Positions 17,857 to 27,556 of a DNA stretch of 64,000 nucleotides are shown here, piece after piece. The stretch comes from an uncultured Erythrobacter sp. (GTDB lineage: Bacteria > Pseudomonadota > Alphaproteobacteria > Sphingomonadales > Sphingomonadaceae). The notes beneath the pieces were generated by a model, which was not told the DNA's origin, made no database searches, and was given only the letters and a program-made list of their open reading frames with translations. A program made the position numbers and the translations under genes. The DNA is taken from the NCBI GenBank assembly GCA_947495695.1, contig CANLZP010000002.1, forward strand, positions 186,001 through 250,000. Reading direction: 5' to 3'. Each line of letters begins with the position of its first letter. The first letter of the stretch is position 1.

Positions 17857-18912
17857 ATGTCCGTCAACACCAAGAACTGGCAGGAACTCAAGAAACCCAA
17901 TACCTTGGAGATCAAGGAAGGCGGAGACAAAGTACGTCAAGCGACCTTTGTTGCAGAGCCGCTCGAGCGTGGCTTTGGCCTAACGCTTGGCAACGCGCTG
18001 CGTCGCGTATTGCTGTCCTCGCTTCAGGGCGCTGCGATCACCTCGATCAAAGCGGAAAACGTATTGCACGAATTCAGCTCTTTGGCTGGCGTTCGTGAAG
18101 ACGTGACCGACATCGTGCTGAACGTAAAGCAGATCGCGTTGAAGATGGAAGGCGAGGGCGCCAAGCGCCTGCAGCTTTCTGCTACTGGCCCTGCTGAAGT
18201 GAAAGCCGGCGATATTGCCGTTTCCGGCGATATCGAGATCATGAACAAGGATCTGGTGATCTGTCATCTGGATGAAGGCGCAACGCTCAACATGGAGCTG
18301 ACCGCTGACATTGGTAAGGGTTATGTCCCTGCTGTTCAGAACCGTCCGGCCGATGCGCCGATCGGTCTGATCCCGGTTGACTCGCTTTACTCACCTGTTC
18401 GTCAGGTCAGCTACAAGGTGGAAAACGCCCGCGTTGGTCAGGAGCTTGACTATGACAAGCTCTCGCTGACGGTAGAAACCGATGGCACTGTGGCTCCTGA
18501 AGATGCGGTGGCTTATGCCGCGCGTATTCTGCAGGACCAGCTGACGCTGTTCGTTCACTTCGAAGATGGTATTCCGCAGCCTCAGTCGGCAATGATCGGC
18601 CAAGCTGCAACACCGCAAGAAGACGATGCGAACCAGCTCAACCGTTACCTTCTCAAGAAGGTCGACGAGTTGGAACTGTCGGTCCGTTCGGCCAATTGCC
18701 TCAAGAACGACAACATCATCTACATCGGCGATCTGGTACAGAAAACCGAAGCAGAGATGCTGCGCACGCCAAACTTTGGCCGCAAGTCGCTCAACGAGAT
18801 CAAGGAAGTGCTTTCCAGCATGGGTCTGCGTCTCGGCATGGACATCCCCGGATGGCCACCAGAGAACATCGAAGAAATGGCCAAGAAGCTCGAACAAGAG
18901 CTGCTGGGTTAA
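17857..18912 (+). CDS. rpoA: RNA polymerase alpha subunit
   Basis: The 351-residue product has the dimerising N-terminal domain ([22 protein letters not shown] near residues 36-60) and a C-terminal domain with [16 protein letters not shown] and [19 protein letters not shown] that binds UP elements and activators. Length is slightly over the E. coli subunit (329) through the C-terminal tail. The ATG follows an AGGGGAAATCC ribosome binding site. Confidence 0.98.
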   Translation: MSVNTKNWQELKKPNTLEIKEGGDKVRQATFVAEPLERGFGLTLGNALRRVLLSSLQGAAITSIKAENVLHEFSSLAGVREDVTDIVLNVKQIALKMEGEGAKRLQLSATGPAEVKAGDIAVSGDIEIMNKDLVICHLDEGATLNMELTADIGKGYVPAVQNRPADAPIGLIPVDSLYSPVRQVSYKVENARVGQELDYDKLSLTVETDGTVAPEDAVAYAARILQDQLTLFVHFEDGIPQPQSAMIGQAATPQEDDANQLNRYLLKKVDELELSVRSANCLKNDNIIYIGDLVQKTEAEMLRTPNFGRKSLNEIKEVLSSMGLRLGMDIPGWPPENIEEMAKKLEQELLG

Positions 18913-18995
18913 AACAGGTTCCGGCGGCGCACCTAAAGCGCCGCCAGCTACGGGCTACCTGATACGGGCCCATAACGAACGAAAAGGAATACACT

Positions 18996-19424
18996 ATGCG
19001 TCACGGAATTAGACAGCGTAAGCTGAGCCGGAAGTCGGGCCACCGTAAGGCCCTGTTCCGCAATATGTCGGCTGCTCTGATCAAGCACGAGCAGATCCAG
19101 ACAACGCTGCCCAAGGCGAAGGAACTGCGTCCTTACATCGAAAAGCTGATCACGCTGGCAAAGCGTGGCGGTCTGTCGAACCGTCGCCTGGCACAATCGC
19201 GTCTGCTGGACGAAACGCAGCTGAAGAAGCTGTTTGACATCCTGGCCGAGCGTTATTCTGACCGCGATGGTGGTTACACCCGCGTGATCAAGGCCGGTTA
19301 CCGCGACAGCGACAGCGCTCAGCTGGCGATCATCGAACTGGTTGATCGCGATCCCGATGCCAAGGGTCAGGACAGCGGTCCGGTCATGGCTGACGAAGAA
19401 GAGTATGCTGAAGCGTCTGCATAA
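18996..19424 (+). CDS. rplQ: 50S ribosomal protein L17
   Basis: The 142-residue product starts [24 protein letters not shown], the L17 signature, and has a C-terminal acidic extension after about residue 120. L17 lies near the exit tunnel. It closes the alpha operon and is followed by a strong terminator. Confidence 0.98.
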   Translation: MRHGIRQRKLSRKSGHRKALFRNMSAALIKHEQIQTTLPKAKELRPYIEKLITLAKRGGLSNRRLAQSRLLDETQLKKLFDILAERYSDRDGGYTRVIKAGYRDSDSAQLAIIELVDRDPDAKGQDSGPVMADEEEYAEASA

Positions 19425-19447
19425 GGCACTTTTGGTTTCATGAATTT

Positions 19448-19480
19448 GGGGCTGGCGGAGCGATCCGCTGGCCCTTTTTC
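19448..19480 (+). terminator. Intrinsic terminator after rplQ
   Basis: GGGGCTGGCGGA (19448-19459) pairs with TCCGCTGGCCCT (19464-19475) around a GCGA tetraloop, then TTTTTCTTT. It marks the end of the ribosomal superoperon. Confidence 0.9.
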
Positions 19481-19528
19481 TTTGCTCACGCGCTTTTCTT
19501 TTGCGGGGCTGCGCTTAAGGTTTGCAGC

Positions 19529-20908
19529 ATGAATATTCTCTCTCTTATCGTCGCAAGTGCTGTAATCAACGCAACACCATCGGTTTCCCCGCAGTCGGAT
19601 CAAGATCGCCTCGACACACGCTATGACCGCGCACTGGCCGCAGGGTACAAAGCGCTGTTCCTCTGCAGCGCGATTGCCAATGCAGAACGCAATGGAACAA
19701 CCCGCACGCCGGAAAGTGTCCATGAGTGGGAGCTTACGGGCATTTACCCTAGGCTCGATCCGGTCATTCGCGACCTGAAGTATGAGATTGTCAGAGGTCC
19801 TGATAATCGAATCAGCCACGTAAAGGTTGAATGGTCAGACGAGATGCCCGCGCGTCTTGCCGTGCACAAATGGTCGCAAGGATGCGTTGTACAGCCGATC
19901 GGAAGCACCATCTCCTCAGCACCGTCAGAACCTTATTCAGGCCAATCGGCGGAGGCGCCGAGACAGAGACCTGCCATCGATCCAATGGCAGCCAACCTAG
20001 GGGATAAAAGGGTTGATGTCGGCGGTGCGTTCAGCGGAAAGTATGGTGAAGGGCGGACGACAGTTGTTACCGTGCTGTATGAAGGCAAACTCGTTGGGGA
20101 ACAGTATGCCGACGGTTTCTTTGCAACCACTCCCCAGCGGACATGGTCGGTCGCCAAAAGTATTGCTGCAACGTTGGTAGGAGCCGCAGTGCATCGCGGC
20201 GAGGCCAATGTCAGCGATTCAGCGGGGCTGGGCGAAGGCAGCGAAGATCCCCGCCATGCCATCACTATCGACCATGCGTTGCGCATGGCATCTGGGCGCT
20301 ACTCAGACACGCCGGGAAATCGTACCGATCCGCTCTATTGGGGCGGAACAACAGTGGATGAGCGTGCGCAAAACTGGCCTTTGATCCACAGCCCCGGAAC
20401 TGTCTATCGTTATGCGAACAATGACACCCTTGCGGCTGTGAAAGCCATTGAGGATACGTTTGACGGGCACTCTCCAGCGGACGTGCTGCGAGCAATTGGC
20501 ATGAAGAACACCGTCGCCGAGGCCGATTGGCAAGGCAATTACGTGCTTTCCAGCCAAGTGTGGTCAACCGCGCGTGATCTCGCCAGGCTTGGCCAGCTTA
20601 TGCTCAATGATGGCGTGACGCAAAGCGGTGAGCGCATCCTGCCAAAGGGTTGGCGTGAGTATGTCTCATCACCTTCTGGCCCGCAGCCCGAAGGTCGCCC
20701 CTTCGGCTATGGTGCTGGCTGGTGGTTGATGAACAACAGCGAGGGAGTGCCGCCGGACACTTTCGCCGCCTTTGGCAATCGCGGCCAATATGTCGTGGTC
20801 GTGCCAAGCCGTAAGGTGGTGATTGTGCGGCGCGGAGAGAATATGGTCGGCACGCGGTTCGATATCGCGGCCTTTACCCGCGACGTGCTTGCGTCGCTTG
20901 ACGAGTAA
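19529..20908 (+). CDS. Exported serine hydrolase of the beta-lactamase (class C-like) superfamily
   Basis: The 459-residue product has a short hydrophobic N-terminus that may be a signal peptide, an N-terminal region without recognised domain, and a penicillin-binding/esterase-like domain from about residue 165. The catalytic tetrad SVAK is at about 208-211, and a YAN triad replaces the usual YxN near 295. The arrangement FATTPQRTWSVAKS is typical of 6-aminohexanoate-dimer hydrolase and esterase-like members, not of true AmpC. Substrate is unknown. It begins a + strand pair with the S9 peptidase 65 bases downstream. Confidence 0.82.
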   Translation: MNILSLIVASAVINATPSVSPQSDQDRLDTRYDRALAAGYKALFLCSAIANAERNGTTRTPESVHEWELTGIYPRLDPVIRDLKYEIVRGPDNRISHVKVEWSDEMPARLAVHKWSQGCVVQPIGSTISSAPSEPYSGQSAEAPRQRPAIDPMAANLGDKRVDVGGAFSGKYGEGRTTVVTVLYEGKLVGEQYADGFFATTPQRTWSVAKSIAATLVGAAVHRGEANVSDSAGLGEGSEDPRHAITIDHALRMASGRYSDTPGNRTDPLYWGGTTVDERAQNWPLIHSPGTVYRYANNDTLAAVKAIEDTFDGHSPADVLRAIGMKNTVAEADWQGNYVLSSQVWSTARDLARLGQLMLNDGVTQSGERILPKGWREYVSSPSGPQPEGRPFGYGAGWWLMNNSEGVPPDTFAAFGNRGQYVVVVPSRKVVIVRRGENMVGTRFDIAAFTRDVLASLDE

Positions 20909-20973
20909 CCCTTCGCTATGGTCGCGCGAACTTCCAAACAGACCCCGCACAAGACTTAGGCTCGAGAGAATAA

Positions 20974-23118
20974 GTGACCCGAATCTTGATCATTGCCGCC
21001 GCCGCTCTTGGCGCTTTGTCGAGCCCAGTGTTTGCGGAGACCCTTGCCGCGCCTGAATATCCGCAAACCCGCAGTGAGCCGATTGTCGAGCAATTGTTCG
21101 GCGAGGCCGTCGCTGACCCTTATCGTTGGCTGGAAGGTGATGTGCGCACTACGCCTGAAGTGGCCAATTGGGTGGAGCGGCAGAATGCGGTCACGCATGC
21201 CTTTCTCGATCGATTGCCTGCACGACGCAGGTTTGGCGAGAAACTGGCCCGATTGTTCGATTTCGAGCGGTTCGGAACTCCGGTGAAGGCGGGGGGCAGC
21301 TATTTCTACACCCGCAATTCTGGTTTGCTAAACCAAGCGCAGCTGTTTGTTCAAGCAGGCTCTTCAGCGCCGCGCCGCCTGCTGATAGACCCTAATGAAT
21401 GGGCTGATGATGGTGCAACCGCGCTGGCCAGTTGGCATCCGTCCCAATCGGGCAGCCTGCTGGCTTATACAGTCCAAGATGGCGGCAGCGATTGGCGCAT
21501 TGTCAAAGTGATCGACGCAAAGACCGGAGAGGTGCTGGCCGATGAAGTGCGCTGGGCCAAATTCACCACCATCGCATGGGTAGGCGACGAAGGATTTCTC
21601 TATTCGCGTTTTCCTGCACCGACCGACGGGACCGATTTTCAAGAACTAAACTTCAACCATTCGGTTTATTTCCATGAGATTGGCACCGACCAAAGCGACG
21701 ATGAGCTGGTGTTTGCTACGCCTGCCAAGCCAAAGGCCAATCACAGGGCGAAAGTCACGTCGGATGGCCGGTGGGCTGTCATCAGCAGCACGATTGGCAC
21801 CGATGATCGTAATGAAGTTCGCCTTATCGATCTGACCAAGCGTCAGAAACGCGGCTTCCTCGTGCGGAAGCTGATCAAGGGCTTCAAGAACAGTTGGCAG
21901 ATCATCGATGCAATTGATGGTAAGCTATACGCCCGCACCAATGCCGAGGCCTCTAACTATCGCATTGTCACGATCCAGCCTGATCGCAGGCGGGCAAAGT
22001 GGCAGCCGCTTATAGGAGAGGGCGATAACCCGATTGCGTCAGCCTCTCTGGTGGGATCGCGCCTGGTGCTCGAATATCTCAAAGATGCTGCATCTTATGC
22101 CTTGTTATTCGATCTGGACGGCAATCCAGCAGGCCAGATCAGTTTAGGAGGGTTGGGCACGGCAGGCGGCTTTACAGGGCGTGCGGGCGATCCAGAGACA
22201 TTTTATAGCTTCACCAGCTTCAATCGTCCGGCATCGATTTTCCGCATGAACATTGAAACGGGCGAGACCGACGTTTTTGCCGCGCCGGAATTGCCATTTG
22301 ATCCGGCCGATTATTCTGTCGAGCAACGCCTATACCCCTCTAAGGACGGAACAAAGGTTCCGATGTTCATCGTGCGCAAGCAGTCGCTGGCAGGCAGCCA
22401 AACGGCAGCGCCCACGATACTCTATGGGTATGGCGGATTTGACCGCTCGCAAACACCGCAGTTTTCGGCATTAAGGATGGCCTGGTTGGAGGCTGGCGGG
22501 GTCTTTGCCCTGGCCAATATTCGCGGCGGTGGTGAATATGGCGCCGCGTGGCATGACGCGGGCCGATTGGACAATAAGCAGAACAGTTTTGACGATTTCA
22601 TCGCGGCCGGCGAATTCTTGAAGGCCGAGGGCTATACCACTGCCGATGGATTGGCGATTCAGGGCCGATCCAACGGTGGATTGCTGATCGGTGCGGTGGC
22701 CAATCAGCGGCCCGATTTGTTCAATGCAGCCCATGCAGCCGTTGGAGTGATGGATATGCTCCGTTTTGATCGTTGGACCGCTGGCCGTTATTGGGTGGAT
22801 GATTACGGATATCCCGCAAAAGAGGACGATTTTCGCGTCTTGCGGGCCTATTCACCCTATCACAATATCCGCAGATCAGCCGATTACCCCGCCATTTTGG
22901 TGACTACCGCCGATACCGATGATCGGGTGGTGCCAGCGCATAGTTTTAAGTACGCCGCAGCCCTGCAGGCGGCTAATGCCGGGGCAAAGCCGCATTTGAT
23001 CCGGATTGAAACGCGGGCGGGCCATGGATCTGGCAAACCGACCGACAAGCAAATCGAAGAAGGCGCCGATGTGTTGGCCTTTCTGGCGCAATATACGGGT
23101 TTAGAACTGTCGAAATAG
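20974..23118 (+). CDS. Exported prolyl oligopeptidase family (S9A) peptidase
   Basis: The 714-residue product has a signal peptide ending near VFAET, the N-terminal POP signature VADPYRWLEGD, a beta-propeller domain, and a C-terminal alpha/beta hydrolase domain. The catalytic triad is visible as GRSNGGLL (Ser about 566), DTDDRVVP (Asp about 649) and RAGHGSGK (His about 683). It should cleave short proline-containing peptides in the periplasm. The start is GTG behind GAGAGAA; no upstream ATG fits. Similar exported peptidases occur further along this window. Confidence 0.92.
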   Translation: MTRILIIAAAALGALSSPVFAETLAAPEYPQTRSEPIVEQLFGEAVADPYRWLEGDVRTTPEVANWVERQNAVTHAFLDRLPARRRFGEKLARLFDFERFGTPVKAGGSYFYTRNSGLLNQAQLFVQAGSSAPRRLLIDPNEWADDGATALASWHPSQSGSLLAYTVQDGGSDWRIVKVIDAKTGEVLADEVRWAKFTTIAWVGDEGFLYSRFPAPTDGTDFQELNFNHSVYFHEIGTDQSDDELVFATPAKPKANHRAKVTSDGRWAVISSTIGTDDRNEVRLIDLTKRQKRGFLVRKLIKGFKNSWQIIDAIDGKLYARTNAEASNYRIVTIQPDRRRAKWQPLIGEGDNPIASASLVGSRLVLEYLKDAASYALLFDLDGNPAGQISLGGLGTAGGFTGRAGDPETFYSFTSFNRPASIFRMNIETGETDVFAAPELPFDPADYSVEQRLYPSKDGTKVPMFIVRKQSLAGSQTAAPTILYGYGGFDRSQTPQFSALRMAWLEAGGVFALANIRGGGEYGAAWHDAGRLDNKQNSFDDFIAAGEFLKAEGYTTADGLAIQGRSNGGLLIGAVANQRPDLFNAAHAAVGVMDMLRFDRWTAGRYWVDDYGYPAKEDDFRVLRAYSPYHNIRRSADYPAILVTTADTDDRVVPAHSFKYAAALQAANAGAKPHLIRIETRAGHGSGKPTDKQIEEGADVLAFLAQYTGLELSK

Positions 23119-23122
23119 AGGC

Positions 23123-23150
23123 GTTCAGGAAAAGGTGTACTTTTCTGAAC
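23123..23150 (+). other. Inverted repeat after the S9 peptidase gene
   Basis: GTTCAG-G-AAAAG pairs with CTTTTCTGAAC around a GTGTA loop, an 11-pair stem with one bulged G. No T run follows, so it may be a 3'-end stabilising hairpin rather than a standard terminator. Confidence 0.4.
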
Positions 23151-23251
23151 ATCGGCTGCATCAAGAGTTCAGCCTCACCTCAGTCCGACGTGCCTAGAAG
23201 GGTTTTCGAAGCCGAGGCACTCCCGCCACGGCTCACATGAGGAGACCCTCT

Positions 23252-23827
23252 ATGAGCAAGTTCACAAACAAGTTCGCGACAGGTGGGATCGCAACAGCAG
23301 CCGTGGGGGCATTGGCCCTTGCCGGAGCTACGCCAGCGCAAGCCGGTGATCGCCATCGTGACCGCGGCATTGATGCAGGTGATGTGATCGCCGGAGCCGT
23401 TATTCTGGGCGGTATCGCGGCCATTGCCAGCGCGGCGAGTAAAAAAGACCGCTATCGTGACGGCTACCGTTATCGTGACAGGGATCGCTATCGCGGTGGG
23501 TATGACAATCGCAATTATGACCGCGGTTATAATGCGAACGTCCACTACAACAATCGTGGCTTCAAGAAAGGCCGCCGCGCGGTTGAACGTTGCGTCCGGG
23601 CCGCCGAGAGGCAGGCAATCAGGTTTGGCGGGTTTAGATATGCCGACGTTACCCAGATCCGCGACGTTGACCGCACGGATTATGGCTTCCGGGTGAAAGG
23701 CCGGATCGAAGTGGATGGAGCGCGTGGCTACGGCAACCGTGGATATGATCGCGGCAAGTTCGTCTGCTACCTTGATGGCCGTGGCCGTCCGCAGGTTGAA
23801 TTCAAGAACATTCGCGGCCTGCATTGA
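23252..23827 (+). CDS. Secreted Arg/Tyr-rich protein of unknown function (tandem paralogue 1)
   Basis: I start at the ATG at 23252, eight bases after GAGGAG, rather than at 23237, which overlaps that ribosome binding site. The 191-residue product has a signal peptide with AxA near residue 30, a short Gly/Ala hydrophobic segment (DVIAGAVILGGIAAIASAAS), and a strongly Arg/Tyr/Asp-rich stretch (about residues 65-110). The C-terminal part has two cysteines, in ERCVRAAER and KFVCYLDG, that could form a disulphide. The hydrophobic segment is almost identical to one in the next gene. I do not recognise the family. Confidence 0.78.
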   Translation: MSKFTNKFATGGIATAAVGALALAGATPAQAGDRHRDRGIDAGDVIAGAVILGGIAAIASAASKKDRYRDGYRYRDRDRYRGGYDNRNYDRGYNANVHYNNRGFKKGRRAVERCVRAAERQAIRFGGFRYADVTQIRDVDRTDYGFRVKGRIEVDGARGYGNRGYDRGKFVCYLDGRGRPQVEFKNIRGLH

Positions 23828-23870
23828 TCGCCCATTGATCGGCTTGCAGACCCTATAAACAGCCACCAGT

Positions 23871-23902
23871 GGCGGTTCAGGCAGTAGACAGCCTGGACCG
23901 CC
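23871..23902 (+). other. Hairpin between the two paralogues
   Basis: GGCGGTTCAGGC (23871-23882) pairs with GCCTGGACCGCC (23891-23902), twelve pairs with one wobble and an eight-base loop. It is followed by CTATCTGTTC rather than a T run. It may be a weak terminator or mRNA stabiliser. Confidence 0.45.
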
Positions 23903-23962
23903 TATCTGTTCGTCATATTCGGAGCGTTTGGTGGGCGCTCATCCCAACAGGAGGGCGCCAAT

Positions 23963-24787
23963 ATGGCCCATATCTCTCGCTTTGCAGCAATTGCCGGAAT
24001 GGCCGCTGCTTGTTCGATGGCATCAACCCCGGCCGCCGCAGCAGAAATTCCACAGGCACCTGCCGCAACCATGAACGCTCCGATCTTTGCACCAGGCATG
24101 TTTGAGGCAGACGAAGTCAATGTCGATCGCCATCGTCGTTACCGCCATTATCGCGGTTATCGTCGGGGCCATGTGCGGACCGGTGATGTGCTGGCAGGCG
24201 TGCTGATCCTTGGCGGAATTGCCGCCATCGCAAGCGCGGCCAGCAACAACAAAAGAGAACGCTATCGTGACAGCGATTATCGCAGGGATGATCGCCGCTA
24301 TCGCAACAGCAATTATCGCGAACGCCGGGGCGATTCGCGCTATAATGGCAGCCGCGGTATCGACGGCGCGGTCAATCAGTGTGTTTCCGAGATCGAGCGT
24401 GATGTACGTGTTGACACCGTCGACAGTGTTGACCGCAATGGCGAAGGCTGGCGCGTAACCGGCGCCATTTTCAACGGTGATCGTTTCACCTGCCAGATTG
24501 GTTCTGATGGCCGGATAGAGAATATCGATTACGGCTCAGGCTTTTCATCCAGTGCGTCTTATGCTCCGGCCAAGGACAATCAGCACAGCGATGATCGTTA
24601 CAAGGCGGCTTGGAACCAGGTTGATAGTGGCGCTGCAAACGCGCCGGCAGCAGCCCCGGCGACAAGCCCATCCTCTGGCGCAGACGATGCCGAGGCGCGG
24701 CCTGCTTATCCTGGCGGTCCATTGCCTGGCGAAGAAGTGATCGAGGATGATCGCTATCGCACCGCCCAGGCCGATGTGACCAACTGA
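23963..24787 (+). CDS. Secreted Arg/Tyr-rich protein of unknown function (tandem paralogue 2)
   Basis: The 274-residue product follows an AGGAGG ribosome binding site. It has a signal peptide ending near AAAAE, a segment DVLAGVLILGGIAAIASAAS nearly identical to that in the preceding gene, an Arg/Tyr/Asp-rich tract, and two conserved cysteines in NQCVSEIER and RFTCQIG. It then continues with a Pro/Ala/Ser-rich tail of about 90 residues that paralogue 1 lacks. The shared architecture indicates duplication followed by divergence of the ends. Function is unknown; a cell-envelope role is only suggested by the signal peptide. Confidence 0.78.
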   Translation: MAHISRFAAIAGMAAACSMASTPAAAAEIPQAPAATMNAPIFAPGMFEADEVNVDRHRRYRHYRGYRRGHVRTGDVLAGVLILGGIAAIASAASNNKRERYRDSDYRRDDRRYRNSNYRERRGDSRYNGSRGIDGAVNQCVSEIERDVRVDTVDSVDRNGEGWRVTGAIFNGDRFTCQIGSDGRIENIDYGSGFSSSASYAPAKDNQHSDDRYKAAWNQVDSGAANAPAAAPATSPSSGADDAEARPAYPGGPLPGEEVIEDDRYRTAQADVTN

Positions 24788-25447
24788 TCAATCTTGGCCG
24801 TTGCTGTTTTCAGGCGATGAGGTTGCCAATTTGTCGCGATAGGATGGCAATGCCAATTGCCAATGGATCGCGGCGCTTCTCAGCCCAAATCCGGCGATCA
24901 AAGCTCCCATCCATACCAATGGGTTGGCTAGGCCCGCAAACATGCCGGCAACGGTCATGCTGGCGGACAGCGCCGCTGCGGTGACATAGAGTTCAGGCCG
25001 CATGATGATCGATGGCCGACCGGCCACCACATCGCGGATAATTCCTCCAACGCAGCCGGTAATGATGCCCATCAAAATGGCGGGGATCGGCGGCACACCG
25101 TAGGACACAGCCTTTGCGCTGCCCAAAACGGCATAGGCGGTCAGACCGGCGCCATCGGCAAAGTCCAGCAACCGACCTTCCCACCACCGCGTTGGGGTGA
25201 CCCAGGCGATGACTGCGGTGGCCAGGCAAATGCTGGCGGCCCAAGGATCATCCATCCAAAACACCGGCGCATCGATCAGCAGATCGCGCACCGTGCCACC
25301 ACCAACACCGGTCACCAGCGCAAAAAACGCCATAGTAACATAGGTTTGCTTTTCCTTGGCTGCCAGCAATGCGCCGCTCAATGCAAAGATCGCCAGACCC
25401 AGCAGATCAAGCACATCGAGCACGGGCGTGAGAATGGCCTCTGGCAT
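24788..25447 (-). CDS. TRIC family (UPF0126) cation channel-like membrane protein
   Basis: The 219-residue inner-membrane protein has about seven hydrophobic segments in two homologous halves. The first has ALSGALLA and GGGTVRDLL, the second has GGIIRDVVAG, the paired glycine/Arg-Asp motifs of bacterial TRIC channels. These form trimeric monovalent cation channels in studied members; the physiological role in bacteria is unsettled. The stop lies directly against the stop of the convergent upstream gene, and the start overlaps the end of the PepSY gene by one base, so the two are probably co-transcribed. Confidence 0.88.
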   Translation of the reverse strand: MPEAILTPVLDVLDLLGLAIFALSGALLAAKEKQTYVTMAFFALVTGVGGGTVRDLLIDAPVFWMDDPWAASICLATAVIAWVTPTRWWEGRLLDFADGAGLTAYAVLGSAKAVSYGVPPIPAILMGIITGCVGGIIRDVVAGRPSIIMRPELYVTAAALSASMTVAGMFAGLANPLVWMGALIAGFGLRSAAIHWQLALPSYRDKLATSSPENSNGQD

Positions 25448-26148
25448 TATTTAGACCCACCTGCAGGCTTTGCCCGGGCCTTGCGGCGACGGAACATCAG
25501 AATGCAGCCCAGCAGTGCGCCAATCGTTCCCAGAAAGGCAAACAAGATCAGGATCGGGTGGCTGGTGTCCTCGCGCGTTTGCAAGTCCATAATGTGAAGG
25601 CCCCACATGAAATCAAATACGCGCCACCAGCGCGTTCGCACGGCCTCTATTTGACCAGTGTCGCGGCCAACATAGACATGGGTGCCGCCCTCAAGTTCCA
25701 CTTGCCAGACTGGCATTGGGCGGCGAAAATCAAACGGTACATCCTTGGCTGCAAATGCTTTGACCTCCACCACTGCATCGCCGCCTTTGATATGTTTGGC
25801 CACTGTGTCACGCGCCTTGGCTGCAGTAACTGGCGGGATTGCGGCATCAGTGGCCAAATCCACCCGGCGGATTGTCCCGTCCATGCCGGTCAATATTGCC
25901 ACCGCCTGACCGTCCTGCATGACAAAGCGCATTTCCTTGAGCGATCCATCCTGCGTCGCAAGATTGGATCCCTGGATAACCAAGGGCTGGGCGGTGCTGG
26001 GCAGGCGCAAATGGTTGCCACGCACTTCCTCGATCGGTTTGGAAGCCATGAACAGGCCCGTGACCATCCACATCAAAATTGGGACGCCAACCAGCCAGCC
26101 AAGCCAGATGTGCCATTTTGCGAATTTCAGCATCAGCGGTCGGGCCAT
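25447..26148 (-). CDS. PepSY domain membrane protein
   Basis: The 233-residue product has a transmembrane segment at about 9-30 (HIWLGWLVGVPILMWMVTGLFM), a periplasmic PepSY-type region with VWQVELEGGTHVYVGRDTGQIEAVR, and a second transmembrane segment near 200-220 before a basic tail. This layout resembles short PepSY-associated membrane proteins, sometimes linked to iron or redox systems. A second ATG at residue 6 (MLKFAKW) is possible. It sits between the amidase gene (4 bases away) and the TRIC gene, all on the - strand. Confidence 0.75.
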   Translation of the reverse strand: MARPLMLKFAKWHIWLGWLVGVPILMWMVTGLFMASKPIEEVRGNHLRLPSTAQPLVIQGSNLATQDGSLKEMRFVMQDGQAVAILTGMDGTIRRVDLATDAAIPPVTAAKARDTVAKHIKGGDAVVEVKAFAAKDVPFDFRRPMPVWQVELEGGTHVYVGRDTGQIEAVRTRWWRVFDFMWGLHIMDLQTREDTSHPILILFAFLGTIGALLGCILMFRRRKARAKPAGGSK

Positions 26149-26152
26149 CGGT

Positions 26153-27487
26153 CTATCCGTTTACGAGGCGATCAATGCCAATGGCGGCGTCGATACAATC
26201 CAAATCGGACCAACGCGGTCCGATCACTTGCACACCGCACGGCAAGTCGCCGGTGTGCCCGATCGGAACGACGGTTGATGGCAGATTGGGCAAGGTCGCA
26301 ATGCCTGCCCAGACCAAGCCTGAGGGAGCAGGCACCATTGTGCCATTGATGTCGAGCTTGGTACGGAACAGGCTACCTTCAACATGCGGGGTTGCCAGAA
26401 CCGGGGCGGGCGGAGCCAGCACAAAGTCATAGGTTTCAAACAAGTGTTCCCACGCCTGTTCACTAACGGCTTGAGCATCGAGCAGGTCGAACCATTCGGT
26501 GGCGCTGGGTGTGCTGCCATCAGCGCGGGGCGCCCCGCGTTCCATCGATGTGTTCATCATGCGCAAATACTGACGGTGATGCCCCGCCAAATCTGGCACC
26601 AAATTGCTGGTTCGGTCGACGCGGATGCCGGCCTTCTCCAGAATTGCGATCGCCTCTTCGATAGGGCTTAGTACACTGGCGTCCACCGGCGCGCCCTCGA
26701 TTTCGGTTATCGCCAGAATGCGGCATTGGACAAAGGACTTGGCCGTGCGGCCGAGAGGCCTTTCCGCGCCAATTTGCAACAAGGCGGCCAAATCTTCTCC
26801 ATTGCGGGCCAGCGGTCCGGCGACGGAGAGATAGGCATCGTGGAGCACCTGTCCGGCTCGGCCAGGGCTTTGGTGGCCGCGCTTGCTGGTCAGTCCCCAG
26901 CTGGGCTTGTGGCCCCAAACACCGCAAAAATGCGCCGGTACGCGGACTGATCCGCCAATGTCGGTGCCATATTCAGCAGCGACCATACCGCTGGCGACCG
27001 CCGCGGCAGAGCCGCCGGAGGACCCACCGGGTGAGCGCGAATGGTCATGCGGATTGTTGGTCCGGCCATAGACCGGATTATTGCTCTGCCAATCGGTCAA
27101 ATCGGGCGGAACATTGCTCTTGCCGATGATGACGGCACCCGCTGCTTTCAGTCGTTGCACCAGCTGCGCGTCATTTTGTGCAATATTTCCGGCGTATCTT
27201 TCATGCCCATAGGTGGTGGGCAGGCCTGCCACGTCGAAGCTTTCCTTGACTGTCATTGGCACACCAAACAACGGCTGATCAGATCCAGGGCCTGTGGCCT
27301 CCAGCGCCTTGGCCGCGTCCAGCGCTCGCTCGAAATCTTGCACCGCAATGGCGTTGATATGAGCGTCCAGTTCTTCGACCCGACCGATGGCAGCATCCAC
27401 CGCTTGTGTGGGCGACAATTCGCCTGCCCGGATCGCTGCGGCCGTTTCCAGAGCGCCAGGTTTGTCAGTCAGTTTTGGGTAAGCCAT
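26153..27487 (-). CDS. Amidase signature family hydrolase
   Basis: The 444-residue cytoplasmic product has the Ser-cisSer-Lys machinery of the family: Lys81 in MTVKESFD, the Gly/Ser loop SPGGSSGGSAA with Ser156 and the nucleophile Ser180 in TDIGGSVRVPA. The natural amide substrate cannot be told from sequence. It lacks features that would identify the GatA subunit, and no gatB or gatC is nearby. It is the first gene of a - strand group with the PepSY and TRIC genes. Confidence 0.88.
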   Translation of the reverse strand: MAYPKLTDKPGALETAAAIRAGELSPTQAVDAAIGRVEELDAHINAIAVQDFERALDAAKALEATGPGSDQPLFGVPMTVKESFDVAGLPTTYGHERYAGNIAQNDAQLVQRLKAAGAVIIGKSNVPPDLTDWQSNNPVYGRTNNPHDHSRSPGGSSGGSAAAVASGMVAAEYGTDIGGSVRVPAHFCGVWGHKPSWGLTSKRGHQSPGRAGQVLHDAYLSVAGPLARNGEDLAALLQIGAERPLGRTAKSFVQCRILAITEIEGAPVDASVLSPIEEAIAILEKAGIRVDRTSNLVPDLAGHHRQYLRMMNTSMERGAPRADGSTPSATEWFDLLDAQAVSEQAWEHLFETYDFVLAPPAPVLATPHVEGSLFRTKLDINGTMVPAPSGLVWAGIATLPNLPSTVVPIGHTGDLPCGVQVIGPRWSDLDCIDAAIGIDRLVNG

Positions 27488-27556
27488 GAATGCAATTCTC
27501 TCCTCAACAATGCTCTAGCGGTTTAAATCGGCGGGAGAAAGCAGGTTACTTCGCGC

